NCBI RefSeq assembly: GCF_000364605.1
Contig: NZ_KB822578.1
Location: forward strand, 186,001-250,000
Reading direction: 5' to 3'
Source of the DNA: Nocardioides sp. Iso805N
Lineage (GTDB): Bacteria > Actinomycetota > Actinomycetes > Propionibacteriales > Nocardioidaceae
Length of the DNA stretch: 64,000 nucleotides
The notes under the pieces were generated by a model. It had not been told where the DNA came from. It did not search any database and was given only the letters and a program-made list of their open reading frames with translations. The number at the start of each line of letters is the position of its first letter. Within the stretch, counting starts at the first letter, position 1. A program made the position numbers and the translations under genes. This document shows positions 1-8,460 of the stretch, one piece after another.

Positions 1-528
1 GTAGTAGGCGCTGGTCAGACACCGCTCGGTGCTGTCGGAGCGGTGCTTGGGGATGGCCGGATGGGACAGGTGCTTCGGCATCGGCAGTAGCCGAGTGGGG
101 GCGAAGATGACCAGATCGCACCGGAACCACTCGGCTCCTGCCTGCATCTGCGCGACCGTCGGCTGGAAGAAGAGGAAGTCGTAGACCGTGGTCGCGCGCC
201 GGATCACGCTGCGACCGAGGGTCTGGATCTCGAGCTTGGTGCAGGCGTCGGTGCCCATGCTGGTCAGCAGGGGCTGGCTCAGGCCCGCCAGGGGCGTCTG
301 GACCTGCGCCACCCCGAACGTGATCGAGGTGTGCGGCTTCGAGCACGGGACCGGCTTCCTCGGGTCGGCGTAGTCGCCCACGCGCTTGAGCGACATTGCA
401 TGGCACTCACCGACCTTGGGCGTCTGGACCGACGTGGTCGCCTGAGCAGACGTCGCACCGAACGCGACGAGGGATGTCGCGAGCATTGCTCCGATCGCGA
501 TGAGTGCGTGCGCAGTGCGCCTGGCCAT
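1..528 (-). CDS. Secreted septum-formation-type protein, C-terminus outside the window
   Basis: The frame reads leftward from an ATG at 528 and stays open to the window edge (176 codons), so the 3' end is missing. A GGAGG ribosome site sits 6 bases before the ATG. Residues 1-30 are a Sec signal peptide (ARR at the N-terminus, Ala/Leu core, likely cut after SAQA). The mature part begins with VGECH at 39-43 and has a PCSKPH segment near 61-66. This Cys/Pro-His spacing is typical of the actinobacterial Septum_form family (PF13845-like). The biochemical role of that family is not established, so only an exported, envelope-associated location is inferred. A hairpin at 649-690 separates it from pepN upstream. 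Confidence 0.75.
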   Translation of the reverse strand, partial: MARRTAHALIAIGAMLATSLVAFGATSAQATTSVQTPKVGECHAMSLKRVGDYADPRKPVPCSKPHTSITFGVAQVQTPLAGLSQPLLTSMGTDACTKLEIQTLGRSVIRRATTVYDFLFFQPTVAQMQAGAEWFRCDLVIFAPTRLLPMPKHLSHPAIPKHRSDSTERCLTSAYY

Positions 529-648
529 GACGGTCCTCCCGCGAAATGTCCTGAGTGCGCGTCAGGATGGCACGGTGTGCGGCTCGATGCCGCCGAATTC
601 AGGTTGCCGCCAGGTGGTGCCGTGTGGCGGGGCCGCCGGCCCGCGGAC

Positions 649-690
649 GCAGCAGGGGCGCGGCGCCTGATGGCACCGCGCCCCTGCTGC
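649..690 (-). terminator. Terminator of pepN
   Basis: Perfect 15-base arms (649-663 and 676-690, GCAGCAGGGGCGCGG and its complement) enclose a 12-base loop. The hairpin starts 18 bases past the pepN stop. There is no clear U-tract, as is common in high-GC actinobacteria. Confidence 0.75.
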
Positions 691-707
691 TGATCAGGCA
701 GACGCTG

Positions 708-3272
708 CTACTCGGCGTCCTTGGCCTGCGCGGCGAGCGCGCGGGCCGCGGAGTCGCGGCCCTCACGGACGTAGCGCTTCGCGGCCGGCTCGGCCTTCGA
801 GCCCGCCAGCCAGGCGTCGGCCTTCTCCAGCAGCGCCGGGGAGGCGGCGTACTTCGGGAAGAGGCCGGCCAGGGCGACCGAGGCCTTGTGCGTGCCGAGG
901 TGCTCCCAGAGGCTGTCGGCCGCAGCGAAGTAGCGGTCGACGTACGGCGCGAGAACCTCCTCCTGCCGCGGCTCGTTGAAGGCCAGCGAGATCTCCCGCG
1001 AGGTCTCGTTCGGCGTAGCCGTGCTGGCCACGACCGCGTCCCAAGCCGCCGCCTTCGCGTCGGCGTCGGGTCGCGAGGCGCGGGCGGCGGCTGCCTTCTC
1101 CTGGCCGGAGATGGTGTTGTCCCGCTCGAGCTCGGCGGCGATCTCGGCCTCACCGAAGGCGCCGGCACGCGCCAGGCCCGCGATCAGCGACCAGCGAAGG
1201 TCCTGGTCGATCTCGAGGCCGTCGAAGGAGAGCGAGCCCTCCAGCAGCGCCTTGAGGTCGGCGATGGCCGCGTCGGTGTGCGTCGCGGCCGCGAACGAGC
1301 GGGCGAAGGTCAGCTGGTGGTCGCTACCGGGAGCGGCCTGGACGAGCAGCTCGCGCAGGCCCTGCTCCCACCGGGCGGCCAGCGCCGCGCGCTTGGCCGG
1401 AGCCGAGTACGTCGCCACCGCGAGCGCGGTGTTGGCCGGGATGCGGGTCACGCCCCAGGCGTCGGTCTCCTGACCGATGTTGGCCAGCACCAGGTCGACG
1501 TACGCGCTGACCGACATCTCGGCGTCGCGGGTCATGTCCCACGCCGCGCTCCACACCAGGGCACGGGGCAGCGAGTCGTCCAGCTTGGACAGCGAGGAGA
1601 GGGCGGTGGTCAGCGACCGCTCGTCGAGGCGGATCTTGGCGTAGGCCAGGTCCTCGTCGTTGAGCAGCAGCAGGTCGGGCTGCTGCTTGCCGACCGCGTC
1701 GGCGACGTCGGTGTGCTCGCCCTCGACATCGATCTCGAGATAGTCGGTGCGCGTCAGCGCGCCGGCCTCGGTGAAGTTGTAGAAGCCGATGCCGAGGCGG
1801 TGGCGACGCAGCGTCGGCCAGTCCGGGTGCGCGGTCTGGCGCACGGCCAGAGAGGCGTAGCTGCCGTCCTCGGCGAGGGTGAACTCCGGCGCCAGCGTGT
1901 TCACGCCAGCGGTCTGCAGCCACTCCTGGGCCCAGCTCTCCAACTCGCGACCGGATGCCTTCTCCAGCGCGGCGAGCAGGTCCTTGAACTCCGGGTTGCC
2001 GTACTCGAACTCCTTGAAGTACGCCCGCAGGCCCTCCAGGAACGGGTCCAGCCCGACCCAGGCCACCAGCTGCTTGAGCACCGAGGCGCCCTTGGCGTAG
2101 GTGATCATGTCGAAGTTGACCTCGACCGCCTGCAGGTCGTAGTTGTCGGCGGCGATCGGGTGCGTGGTGGGTAGCTGGTCCTGGGTGTAGCCGGTGATCT
2201 TGCGCGCGTTGGCGAAGCCGGTCCACGCGTCGGTGAAGTCGGTGACCTCGGCCTCGGCCCAGTAGCAGGCCCACTCGGCGAAGGACTCGTTGAGCCAGAG
2301 GTCGTCCCACCACTTCATCGTCACGAGGTCGCCGAACCACATGTGCGCCATCTCGTGCAGGATGACCGAGGTGCGGAACTCGTAGAACGAGCGCGGCTGG
2401 CGCGAGCGGGGGAGGTACTCATCGCGCAGGGTCACGCAGCCCGCGTTCTCCATCGCGCCCATGTTGTACTCGGGCACGTAGAGCTGGTCGTACTTGCCGA
2501 ACGGGTAGGGATAGGCGAACTTCTCCTCGAAGAACGCGAAGCCGGCCTTGGTGGTCTCCACCAGTGCCTCACGGTCGAGGTAGGGGACCAACGACTGGCG
2601 GCAGTAGTGGCCGAGCGGGATGGTGCCGTGCTTGCCCTCGTAGACGTCCTGCACCTCGTGATACTCACCCGCGACCAGAGCCGTGATGTACGTCGACATC
2701 CTCTTGGTCGGTGCGAAGTCCCAGCGGGCCGTGCCCGGCCCGCCGCTCGTGCCCGTCGACACCGTCGTCGGCTCGGGGGAGGGGCTGTTCGAGACGACCT
2801 TCCAGTCCGCCGGGGCGGTCACGTGGAAGGTGAAGCTCGCTTTGAGGTCGGGTTGCTCGAAGGTGGTGAAGACCCGCCGCGCGTCCGGCACCTCGAACTG
2901 CGTGTAGGTGTAGACGCGATCGTCGACCGGGTCCACGAAGCGGTGCAGTCCCTCGCCGGTGTGCGAGTAGGGGCAGTCCGCCTTGACCACGAGGACGTTC
3001 TCCGCGGCCAGCCCGGGCAGGGCGATGCGGTTGTCGACGTACGCCGTGGCCGGGTCGAGCGAGGTGCCGTTGAGGGTGATCTCGTGCACCGTCGCGCCGA
3101 CCAGGTCGGCGAAGGTCTCTGCGTCCGTCTCCTTGCTGGTGAAGGTGATCGTCGTCGTCGAGGCGAAGGTCTGGTCACCCGTGGTGAGGTCCAGCACGAT
3201 GTCGTACGACGTGACGTCGAGCAGTCCGGCGCGGGTGCGCGCCTCGTCCCGAGTGAGGTTGGTTCCTGGCAT
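708..3272 (-). CDS. pepN: Aminopeptidase N, M1 family zinc metallopeptidase
   Basis: Removes N-terminal residues from peptides in the cytosol. The protein has 854 residues, the usual length for actinobacterial PepN. The substrate-anchoring GAMEN motif is at 272-276. The zinc site HEMAH is at 306-310, with the third ligand Glu at 329 in NESF. The N-terminal beta domain (about 1-190) and the long helical C-terminal domain (ERAP1_C-like, after about 520) are both present. The ATG at 3272 gives MPGTNLTRDEA, the usual start of this family in actinobacteria. It is divergent from the CHAP gene at 3421, and the 148 bases between them hold an AT-rich palindrome (3356-3373) that could act on either gene. 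Confidence 0.95.
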   Translation of the reverse strand: MPGTNLTRDEARTRAGLLDVTSYDIVLDLTTGDQTFASTTTITFTSKETDAETFADLVGATVHEITLNGTSLDPATAYVDNRIALPGLAAENVLVVKADCPYSHTGEGLHRFVDPVDDRVYTYTQFEVPDARRVFTTFEQPDLKASFTFHVTAPADWKVVSNSPSPEPTTVSTGTSGGPGTARWDFAPTKRMSTYITALVAGEYHEVQDVYEGKHGTIPLGHYCRQSLVPYLDREALVETTKAGFAFFEEKFAYPYPFGKYDQLYVPEYNMGAMENAGCVTLRDEYLPRSRQPRSFYEFRTSVILHEMAHMWFGDLVTMKWWDDLWLNESFAEWACYWAEAEVTDFTDAWTGFANARKITGYTQDQLPTTHPIAADNYDLQAVEVNFDMITYAKGASVLKQLVAWVGLDPFLEGLRAYFKEFEYGNPEFKDLLAALEKASGRELESWAQEWLQTAGVNTLAPEFTLAEDGSYASLAVRQTAHPDWPTLRRHRLGIGFYNFTEAGALTRTDYLEIDVEGEHTDVADAVGKQQPDLLLLNDEDLAYAKIRLDERSLTTALSSLSKLDDSLPRALVWSAAWDMTRDAEMSVSAYVDLVLANIGQETDAWGVTRIPANTALAVATYSAPAKRAALAARWEQGLRELLVQAAPGSDHQLTFARSFAAATHTDAAIADLKALLEGSLSFDGLEIDQDLRWSLIAGLARAGAFGEAEIAAELERDNTISGQEKAAAARASRPDADAKAAAWDAVVASTATPNETSREISLAFNEPRQEEVLAPYVDRYFAAADSLWEHLGTHKASVALAGLFPKYAASPALLEKADAWLAGSKAEPAAKRYVREGRDSAARALAAQAKDAE

Positions 3273-3355
3273 GCGGCGATCCTCTCACCCGAGGAGTGAG
3301 ATTGCCGACGAGCCCTAGGAGCACTGCCCGTGAGGCGCTGATCGATGGCCGCAAG

Positions 3356-3373
3356 AATTACATCTATGTAGTT
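3356..3373. promoter_or_regulatory. AT-rich palindrome AATTACA-N4-TGTAGTT, candidate operator
   Basis: Seven-base half-sites separated by TCTA. It stands out in a GC-rich genome and recurs twice upstream of the amidase gene (36631, 36686) and in weaker form upstream of whiB2 (45717). It lies 48 bases before the CHAP start codon and 84 bases from pepN. The binding protein is unknown. Confidence 0.55.
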
Positions 3374-3408
3374 ATAGACCCGGCGTGTCGCGTTGACTTT
3401 TTTGTCTC

Positions 3409-3414
3409 TAGAGT
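3409..3414 (+). promoter_or_regulatory. Probable -10 box (TAGAGT) of the CHAP gene
   Basis: TAGAGT is 6 bases before the GTG at 3421, with no Shine-Dalgarno sequence between. This arrangement is seen in many genes here and suggests a leaderless transcript. The TTGACT at 3393 is too close (10-base spacer) to be its -35. Confidence 0.4.
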
Positions 3415-3420
3415 GCTCAC

Positions 3421-5172
3421 GTGCCTCACCAGTCACAGCAGTCACGCCGACCCCTGGCGCGCGTCGCGATCGCCGCGGGGCTGGCCTCCGTTGCCTTTGC
3501 CACGACCCTCGTGCCGACGTCCAGCGAGCCCGCCTCGGCGGCGACCGTCGGCGTGCTCTGCACCGGTTTCGGTCCGTGCACCGACGCCGGCATGAGCGCC
3601 CAGGGCTATCACGCGGTGTGGGACACCATGTTCTGGGGCATGTACGCCGGCCAGAACTGCACCAACTACGTCGCCTACCGGATGATCAAGGCCGGGATGT
3701 CCTCGGCCCGACCCGCCCAGCTCAAGGCGGGCAAGGGCAACGCGAGCTACTGGGGCGGATCGTTCGGCACGCTGACCAACAAGGTGCCGACGGTCGGGTC
3801 GGTGGCGTGGTGGAACGCCAACGTCCCCGGCGCGGGGTCGGGTGGCCACGTGGCCATCGTCGAGAAGGTCTACTCCGCCACCGACATCGTCGTCTCGGAG
3901 TCCAACTGGTCAGGCAACTTCGACTGGCGCCGGATCACCACGGCGGCGAACTGGCCCAGCGGCTTCATCCACCTGCGCGACTCGGGCACGACCACACCCA
4001 CGCCTACGCCGACCCCCACGCCGACTCCGAAGCCGACTCCCACGCCGACTCCCACGCCGACTCCCACGCCGACTCCGACTCCGACCGCCACGATCCCGGT
4101 CAACACGGCGCGGCCGACGGTCAGCGGCACCGTCGCCGTCGGGAAGACGCTCGCGGCGACCCCTGGCAGCTGGTCGCGCAGCGGCCTGAGCTTCGCCTAC
4201 CAGTGGTACGCGAACGGGGCGGCGGTGAGCGGCGAGACAGCGAGCACCATCGCCGTGGGCAAGAGCAAGCTCGGGGAGACGATGTCCGTTCGGGTGACGG
4301 CGACCGCCAGCACCGGCTCGGCCAGCGCGACATCCGCGACCACGGCAGCGGTGATTCCCGGCACCATCGGGGTCACCACGCCGCCGCAGATCACCGGTAC
4401 GCCGCGGATCTCCTCGACACTGACCGCCGTACCGCCGAAGACGACCAACGCGCTGACCAGCAGCTCCGTGCAGTGGTACGCCGACGGCCAGGCCATCCCG
4501 GGGGCCACCGGCTGGACGCTCATCCTCGGCGCCGCCCAGGTCGCACGGCAGATCACCGTCCAGGTGCACGGCAGCAGGGCCGCCTATAACGACCTGACGG
4601 TCGCCAGCGCCGCAACCGACCCGGTGCAGGCGCCGGCGTTGCAGGTGGCCAGCCGCGGTGGCGTGAGCGGAGATCCGCACGTCGCCGGGCGACTGATCGC
4701 GAACCCCGGCGCGACCCAGCCGGCGTCGGCCCAGACCACCTATGCCTGGCTGCGCGACGGCCAGCCGATCGCCGGGGCGAGCGCCGCGACGTACACGCCG
4801 ACCACCGCCGACGTCACCCACCACATCTCGGTCAGGGTCGGCCTGAACGCCAGCGGCTACTACCCGATGTCCGCCGACTACCAGGTCGCCCAGCCGATCA
4901 CCATGCCGGTCAAGCTGAAGGTGCATGCCGCGGCCGGACGCCGTGCCGCGACCGCGGTGCTCAAGGTCAAGTCGTTGGGAGCCCTGATCAAGGGCGGCTT
5001 CGTCACCGCCCGGGTCGGCAAGCACCAGGTCACGGTGAAGGTCAGGGGCAAGCGACTGGTGCTGCACCTGCACGGCCTGCCGACGGGGCGCCGCACCCTG
5101 AAGATCGAGTACGGCGGCACCAAGCGCTATGCCGGCGTGACGACGACGGAGAAGGTGCGGATCAGCCGCTGA
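3421..5172 (+). CDS. Secreted CHAP-domain peptidoglycan hydrolase with Ig-like repeats
   Basis: Predicted cell-wall amidase or endopeptidase, 583 residues, acting outside the membrane. Residues 1-41 are a signal peptide. The CHAP domain covers about 48-188, with catalytic Cys80 in GQNCTNY and His143 in GGHVAIV. A Pro-Thr linker (191-222) follows, then three Ig-like repeats (about 226-310, 316-405, 406-495; YQWYANG and QWYADG mark two of them) and a Lys-rich beta domain (496-583). The linker and repeats probably anchor or space the enzyme in the wall. The GTG start fits a leaderless -10 at 3409. A GTCACA direct repeat lies inside codons 4-9. Which peptidoglycan bond is cut cannot be told from the sequence. 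Confidence 0.85.
   Translation: MPHQSQQSRRPLARVAIAAGLASVAFATTLVPTSSEPASAATVGVLCTGFGPCTDAGMSAQGYHAVWDTMFWGMYAGQNCTNYVAYRMIKAGMSSARPAQLKAGKGNASYWGGSFGTLTNKVPTVGSVAWWNANVPGAGSGGHVAIVEKVYSATDIVVSESNWSGNFDWRRITTAANWPSGFIHLRDSGTTTPTPTPTPTPTPKPTPTPTPTPTPTPTPTPTATIPVNTARPTVSGTVAVGKTLAATPGSWSRSGLSFAYQWYANGAAVSGETASTIAVGKSKLGETMSVRVTATASTGSASATSATTAAVIPGTIGVTTPPQITGTPRISSTLTAVPPKTTNALTSSSVQWYADGQAIPGATGWTLILGAAQVARQITVQVHGSRAAYNDLTVASAATDPVQAPALQVASRGGVSGDPHVAGRLIANPGATQPASAQTTYAWLRDGQPIAGASAATYTPTTADVTHHISVRVGLNASGYYPMSADYQVAQPITMPVKLKVHAAAGRRAATAVLKVKSLGALIKGGFVTARVGKHQVTVKVRGKRLVLHLHGLPTGRRTLKIEYGGTKRYAGVTTTEKVRISR
3432..3446. promoter_or_regulatory. mtrA-site: GTCACA-N3-GTCACG direct repeat, candidate MtrA site
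   Basis: Two hexamers start 9 bases apart, inside the first codons of the CHAP gene. On the opposite strand it reads GTGAC-TGC-TGTGAC, the orientation seen upstream of the LCP, amidase and whiB2 genes. MtrA sites with GTCACA direct repeats are known from mycobacteria (recalled), and mtrA is in this window. Its position in the coding sequence makes it less certain than the other three. Confidence 0.45.
3991..4086 (+). repeat. Pro-Thr linker made of short DNA repeats
   Basis: A run of 32 codons, almost all Pro-Thr with one Lys, built from repeats of CCGACTCCCACG. It encodes the extended linker between the CHAP domain and the Ig-like repeats. Such repeats can change length by slippage. Confidence 0.85.
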
Positions 5173-5229
5173 CCCGGTCGCAGGAGCCCCTCGGGCATAA
5201 CTGTCGGTGCGGGCTGGTTGACTGCCAAT

Positions 5230-5835
5230 ATGACGACCACTGAGGCAGAGTTCTGGTTCGACCCGATGTGTCCGTTCGCGTGGATCACCTCGCGCTGGAT
5301 CCTCGAGGTCGAGAAGGTCCGCGACGTCAAGGTGACCTGGCGGATCATGAGCCTGGCCTATCTCAACCAGGACAAGGACATCCCCGATTCCTACCGTGAG
5401 CTGCTCGCGGACGCGTGGCAGCCGGTCCGCGTCTGCATGGCGGTCAACGAGAAGTTCGGCCAGGAGAAGCTGGCCGAGCTCTACACCGCGCTCGGCACCC
5501 GCCGTCACGTGGAGAAGAAGGACTTCACCCGCGAGGTGATCCAGGACGCGCTCGCCTCGGTCGACCTGCCGGTCGAGCTCGCCGATGCGATGGACGACAC
5601 GTCCTACGACGAGGCGATCAAGGCCTCGCACCACCTCGGCATGGACCAGGTCGGCAATGAGGTCGGCACGCCGACGATCGCGATGAACGGCTCGGCCTTC
5701 TTCGGTCCTGTGATCGCCAAGGCGCCCAAGGGCGAGGAGGCCGGCAAGCTGTGGGACGGCTTCCAGCTGGTCACCGCCTACCCCTACGTCTACGAGCTGA
5801 AGCGCGCCAGGACGCACGACCTGGACTTCAGCTGA
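5230..5835 (+). CDS. DsbA-like thioredoxin-fold protein of the mycothiol-dependent nitroreductase (Rv2466c) family
   Basis: A cytosolic 201-residue thioredoxin-fold protein. The N-terminus FWFDPMCPFAWITSRWIL matches the Rv2466c family, whose M. tuberculosis member reduces prodrugs and other targets with mycothiol. The active site here is CPFA (Cys14), where Rv2466c has CPWC. A monothiol mechanism is therefore expected, unless mycothiol supplies the second thiol. The ATG at 5230 is preferred to an in-frame TTG 12 bases upstream, because family members begin just before the first beta strand. The stop overlaps the start of the next gene by one base (TGATG), so the two are probably co-translated. 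Confidence 0.8.
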   Translation: MTTTEAEFWFDPMCPFAWITSRWILEVEKVRDVKVTWRIMSLAYLNQDKDIPDSYRELLADAWQPVRVCMAVNEKFGQEKLAELYTALGTRRHVEKKDFTREVIQDALASVDLPVELADAMDDTSYDEAIKASHHLGMDQVGNEVGTPTIAMNGSAFFGPVIAKAPKGEEAGKLWDGFQLVTAYPYVYELKRARTHDLDFS

Positions 5836-6374
5836 TGCCGGTCGACCAGGTCGGCATCCTGGCGCTGCAGCGCGCGCTCACCCAGGCGGCCGACCTGCTC
5901 GACGACGTCACTGCGGCCGACCTCGACAAGTCGACGCCCTGCACGGAGTGGGACGTCCGCAGGCTGGCCAACCACCTGATCGCCGCGCCGCGGATCTTCG
6001 TGACGATGCTGCAGGGAGCGCCGCCGGGGTGGAACGGTCGGGAGGACTATGCCGTCCAGCTCGGCGAGGAGCTGCGCACCCGCGGCAACACCCTGATCAA
6101 CCTGTGGCGGGAGATCGCCGGATCCGGCGAGGAGACGATGGCCGATCCCGACTGGCAGGCCGCGGAGATCGCGACCCACACCTGGGACCTGGCCACAGCG
6201 CTCGGCCGCTCCACCGACGGGCTCGACCAGTCGGTCGCCCAGCGTTCCCTGGTCGCGATGGACCGCATCCTCGGCCCGACCCGCAAGGGCCGGGCGTGGG
6301 CCGACGCTCGCTCGGCACCTGACGGCGTCGATGCCTACACCCACCTCGCCGCTTACGCCGGGCGCGAGGTCTGA
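5835..6374 (+). CDS. TIGR03086/MDMPI-type mycothiol-dependent enzyme-like protein
   Basis: 179 residues. The N-terminal half carries the segment STPCTEWDVRRLANHLI (about 35-51), typical of the DinB-like four-helix fold in mycothiol-dependent maleylpyruvate isomerases. The His in ANHL is an expected metal ligand. The family includes isomerases and other thiol transferases, and the substrate here is unknown. It is coupled to the mycothiol nitroreductase-like gene by a TGATG overlap, which supports a shared mycothiol role. The upstream in-frame extension is the shadow of the previous gene, so the start is set at 5835. Confidence 0.75.
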   Translation: MPVDQVGILALQRALTQAADLLDDVTAADLDKSTPCTEWDVRRLANHLIAAPRIFVTMLQGAPPGWNGREDYAVQLGEELRTRGNTLINLWREIAGSGEETMADPDWQAAEIATHTWDLATALGRSTDGLDQSVAQRSLVAMDRILGPTRKGRAWADARSAPDGVDAYTHLAAYAGREV

Positions 6375-6496
6375 CCCGAGCGCGTTGGGCGCTCGACCGG
6401 GCAGATCCGTCGGGCGGGCGCCTCAGCCGACCTCTTGCAGGTGGTCCGCCGCGCTGCGAGGAGCGGCACGAATCGGGGCGGCGGGCCGACGCTCAC

Positions 6497-6502
6497 TAGG
6501 AT
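6497..6502 (+). promoter_or_regulatory. Probable -10 box (TAGGAT) of metG
   Basis: TAGGAT is followed after 7 bases by the metG ATG at 6510, and there is no ribosome site between. This suggests a leaderless mRNA. Confidence 0.5.
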
Positions 6503-6509
6503 TCACCGC

Positions 6510-8330
6510 ATGAGCAAGGTCGCCCCGAAGAATGTGCTGAGCGCTGTCGCCTGGCCCTACGCCAACGGCCCGCGTCACATCGGGCACGTCGCCGGGTTCG
6601 GCGTACCGTCCGATGTCTTCTCGCGCTACATGCGGATGGCCGGCCACCAGGTGCTCATGGTCTCGGGCTCGGACGAGCACGGCACGCCCATCCTGATCGC
6701 TGCCGACGAGGCCGGTCTGAGCGCGCAGGAGCTGGTCGATCAGAACCATCGGCTGATCGCCGAGGACCTGGTCGCGCTCGGCCTCTCCTACGACCTCTAC
6801 ACGCGGACCACGACGCGCAACCACCACGCGGTCGTGCAGGAGCTGTTCCTCGGCGTCTACGAGAACGGCTACTTCGTCGAGCAGACCTCTTTCGGCGCCA
6901 TCTCGCCCTCGACCGGGCGGACGCTGCCCGACCGCTACATCGAGGGCACCTGCCCGATCTGTGGGTACGACGGGGCGCGCGGCGACCAGTGCGACAACTG
7001 CGGCAACCAGCTCGATCCCGACCAGCTGATCAACCCGAAGTCGAAGATCAACGGCGAGACCCCGGAGTTCGTGGAGACCACGCACTTCTTCCTCGACCTG
7101 CCCGCGCTCGCCGATGCGCTCGGTGAGTGGCTCGACGGACGCGAGGCGACAGGGCTGTGGCGACCCAATGTCATCCGGTTCTCGCAGAACATCCTCAAGG
7201 AGATCCGTCCGCGTGCCATGACGCGCGACATCGACTGGGGCATCGCGGTGCCGCTGGACGGCTGGCGGGAGAACCCGACCAAGAAGCTGTATGTCTGGTT
7301 CGACGCTGTCGTCGGCTACCTCTCGGCCTCGATCGAGTGGGCCCGCCGCACGGGTGACCCGGACGCGTGGCGCAGTTGGTGGAACGACCCCGAGGCGCTG
7401 AGCTACTACTTCATGGGCAAGGACAACATCACGTTCCACAGCCAGATCTGGCCGGCCGAGCTGCTCGCCTACAACGGCGAGGGCTCGCGCGGCGGCAGGC
7501 GGCGCGACCTGGCGAGCCAGGGCGACGGGCTGAACCTGCCCACCGAGGTGGTCTCCTCGGAGTACCTCACGATGGAGGGCAAGAAGTTCTCCTCCTCGCG
7601 CAAGATCGTGATCTACGTGCGCGACCTGCTGGCCCGCTACCAGGCGGATGCCTTCCGCTACTACGTCGCGGTCGCCGGTCCGGAGACCAACGACGCGGAC
7701 TTCACCTGGGCCGAGTTCGTGCGGCGTACCAACGACGAGCTGGTCGCCGGCTGGGGCAACCTGGTCAACCGCACCGCCAACCTGATCGCCGCGAACTTCG
7801 GCGAGATCCCGGCCGCCGGTGAGCTCACTGCGCAGGACCAGGCGGTGCTCGACGCCGTCGAGGGGGCGTTCGACGTCGTCGGCGGCCTGATCGGAGCGCA
7901 TCGTCAGAAGGCGGCCATCAGCGAGGCGATGCGCACCGTGGGCGAGGTCAACAAGTACCTGGCCGACCACGAGCCGTGGAAGCTGGTCAAGGTCGAGGAG
8001 ACCCGAGCGCGGGCAGCGACCGTCCTGCACGTCGCAGCCCAGTGCGTGGCCGATCTCAACCTGATCCTCGCGCCGTTCCTGCCGTTCTCCGCCAACGCGG
8101 TGGACCAGGCGTTCGGCGGCAAGGGAGAGGTCGCACCGCTGCCGCGCATCGAGGAGGTCCACGATCTCGACGGCGGTGCCGGGTATCCGATCATCACCGG
8201 TGACTACACAGGCGCCCCGAACTGGGAGCGGCACCCCATCACGGTCGCTACGCCGATCAGCAAGCCCACCCCGGTCTTCACCAAGCTGGACCCGTCGGTG
8301 ATCGAGGAGGAGCTGGACCGGCTCGGTTGA
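6510..8330 (+). CDS. metG: Methionine-tRNA ligase
   Basis: Charges tRNA-Met with methionine in the cytosol; 606 residues, class I synthetase. HIGH is at 23-26. A zinc knuckle of two CxxC pairs (CPIC and CDNC, about 151-167) lies in the connective region. The KMSKS loop appears as KFSSS at about 358-362, the usual actinobacterial form. The anticodon-binding helical domain fills the C-terminus, and the C-terminal tRNA-binding extension found in E. coli is absent. The ATG at 6510 gives [10 protein letters not shown]. An upstream in-frame extension has no support, because a -10 box lies within it. The stop codon is inside the first unit of a 22-base tandem repeat. Confidence 0.97.
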   Translation: MSKVAPKNVLSAVAWPYANGPRHIGHVAGFGVPSDVFSRYMRMAGHQVLMVSGSDEHGTPILIAADEAGLSAQELVDQNHRLIAEDLVALGLSYDLYTRTTTRNHHAVVQELFLGVYENGYFVEQTSFGAISPSTGRTLPDRYIEGTCPICGYDGARGDQCDNCGNQLDPDQLINPKSKINGETPEFVETTHFFLDLPALADALGEWLDGREATGLWRPNVIRFSQNILKEIRPRAMTRDIDWGIAVPLDGWRENPTKKLYVWFDAVVGYLSASIEWARRTGDPDAWRSWWNDPEALSYYFMGKDNITFHSQIWPAELLAYNGEGSRGGRRRDLASQGDGLNLPTEVVSSEYLTMEGKKFSSSRKIVIYVRDLLARYQADAFRYYVAVAGPETNDADFTWAEFVRRTNDELVAGWGNLVNRTANLIAANFGEIPAAGELTAQDQAVLDAVEGAFDVVGGLIGAHRQKAAISEAMRTVGEVNKYLADHEPWKLVKVEETRARAATVLHVAAQCVADLNLILAPFLPFSANAVDQAFGGKGEVAPLPRIEEVHDLDGGAGYPIITGDYTGAPNWERHPITVATPISKPTPVFTKLDPSVIEEELDRLG

Positions 8331-8392
8331 GTGATGGCTCCGACCGGCTTGAGTGATGGCTCTGACCGGGTTGAGTGATGGCTCCGGCCTCC
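8327..8392. repeat. 22-base tandem repeat, three units, at the metG stop
   Basis: Units begin at 8327, 8349 and 8371, each starting TTGAGTGATGGCTC. Units 1 and 2 differ at two positions, and unit 3 diverges in its last third. The first unit contains the metG stop codon. Confidence 0.85.
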
Positions 8393-8410
8393 GCTTTGGT
8401 CCAGGCGTGA

Positions 8411-8460
8411 CGACTCGACGCTGCGAAAGTACCGACTCGACGCTGCGAAAGTCCCGACTC
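8411..8460. repeat. Second 22-base tandem repeat, two and a quarter units
   Basis: Units begin at 8411 and 8433, each starting CGACTCGACGCTGCGAAAGT. They differ at one base. A partial third unit (8455-8460) runs into the stop codon of the DUF885 gene. The period is the same as in the neighbouring array, but the sequence differs. Confidence 0.85.

Noticed and set aside
555-2174. Long open frame (539 codons) on the plus strand
   Set aside because: It is antisense to pepN, Arg/Gly-rich with no domain or start signal. It is a GC-codon shadow.
3393-3398. TTGACT as -35 of the CHAP gene
   Set aside because: The spacer to TAGAGT is 10 bases, too short for a normal promoter.
3273-3420. c-di-AMP (ydaO-type) riboswitch upstream of the CHAP wall hydrolase
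   Set aside because: Only 148 bases separate the gene from pepN, the start appears leaderless, and no aptamer core is visible.
3910-5817. Long minus-strand open frame (635 codons)
   Set aside because: It is antisense to the CHAP and DsbA-like genes, which have clear domains. No recognisable motif.
8327-8460. CRISPR array
   Set aside because: Repeats are directly adjacent with no spacers, two different units occur, and no cas genes are present.
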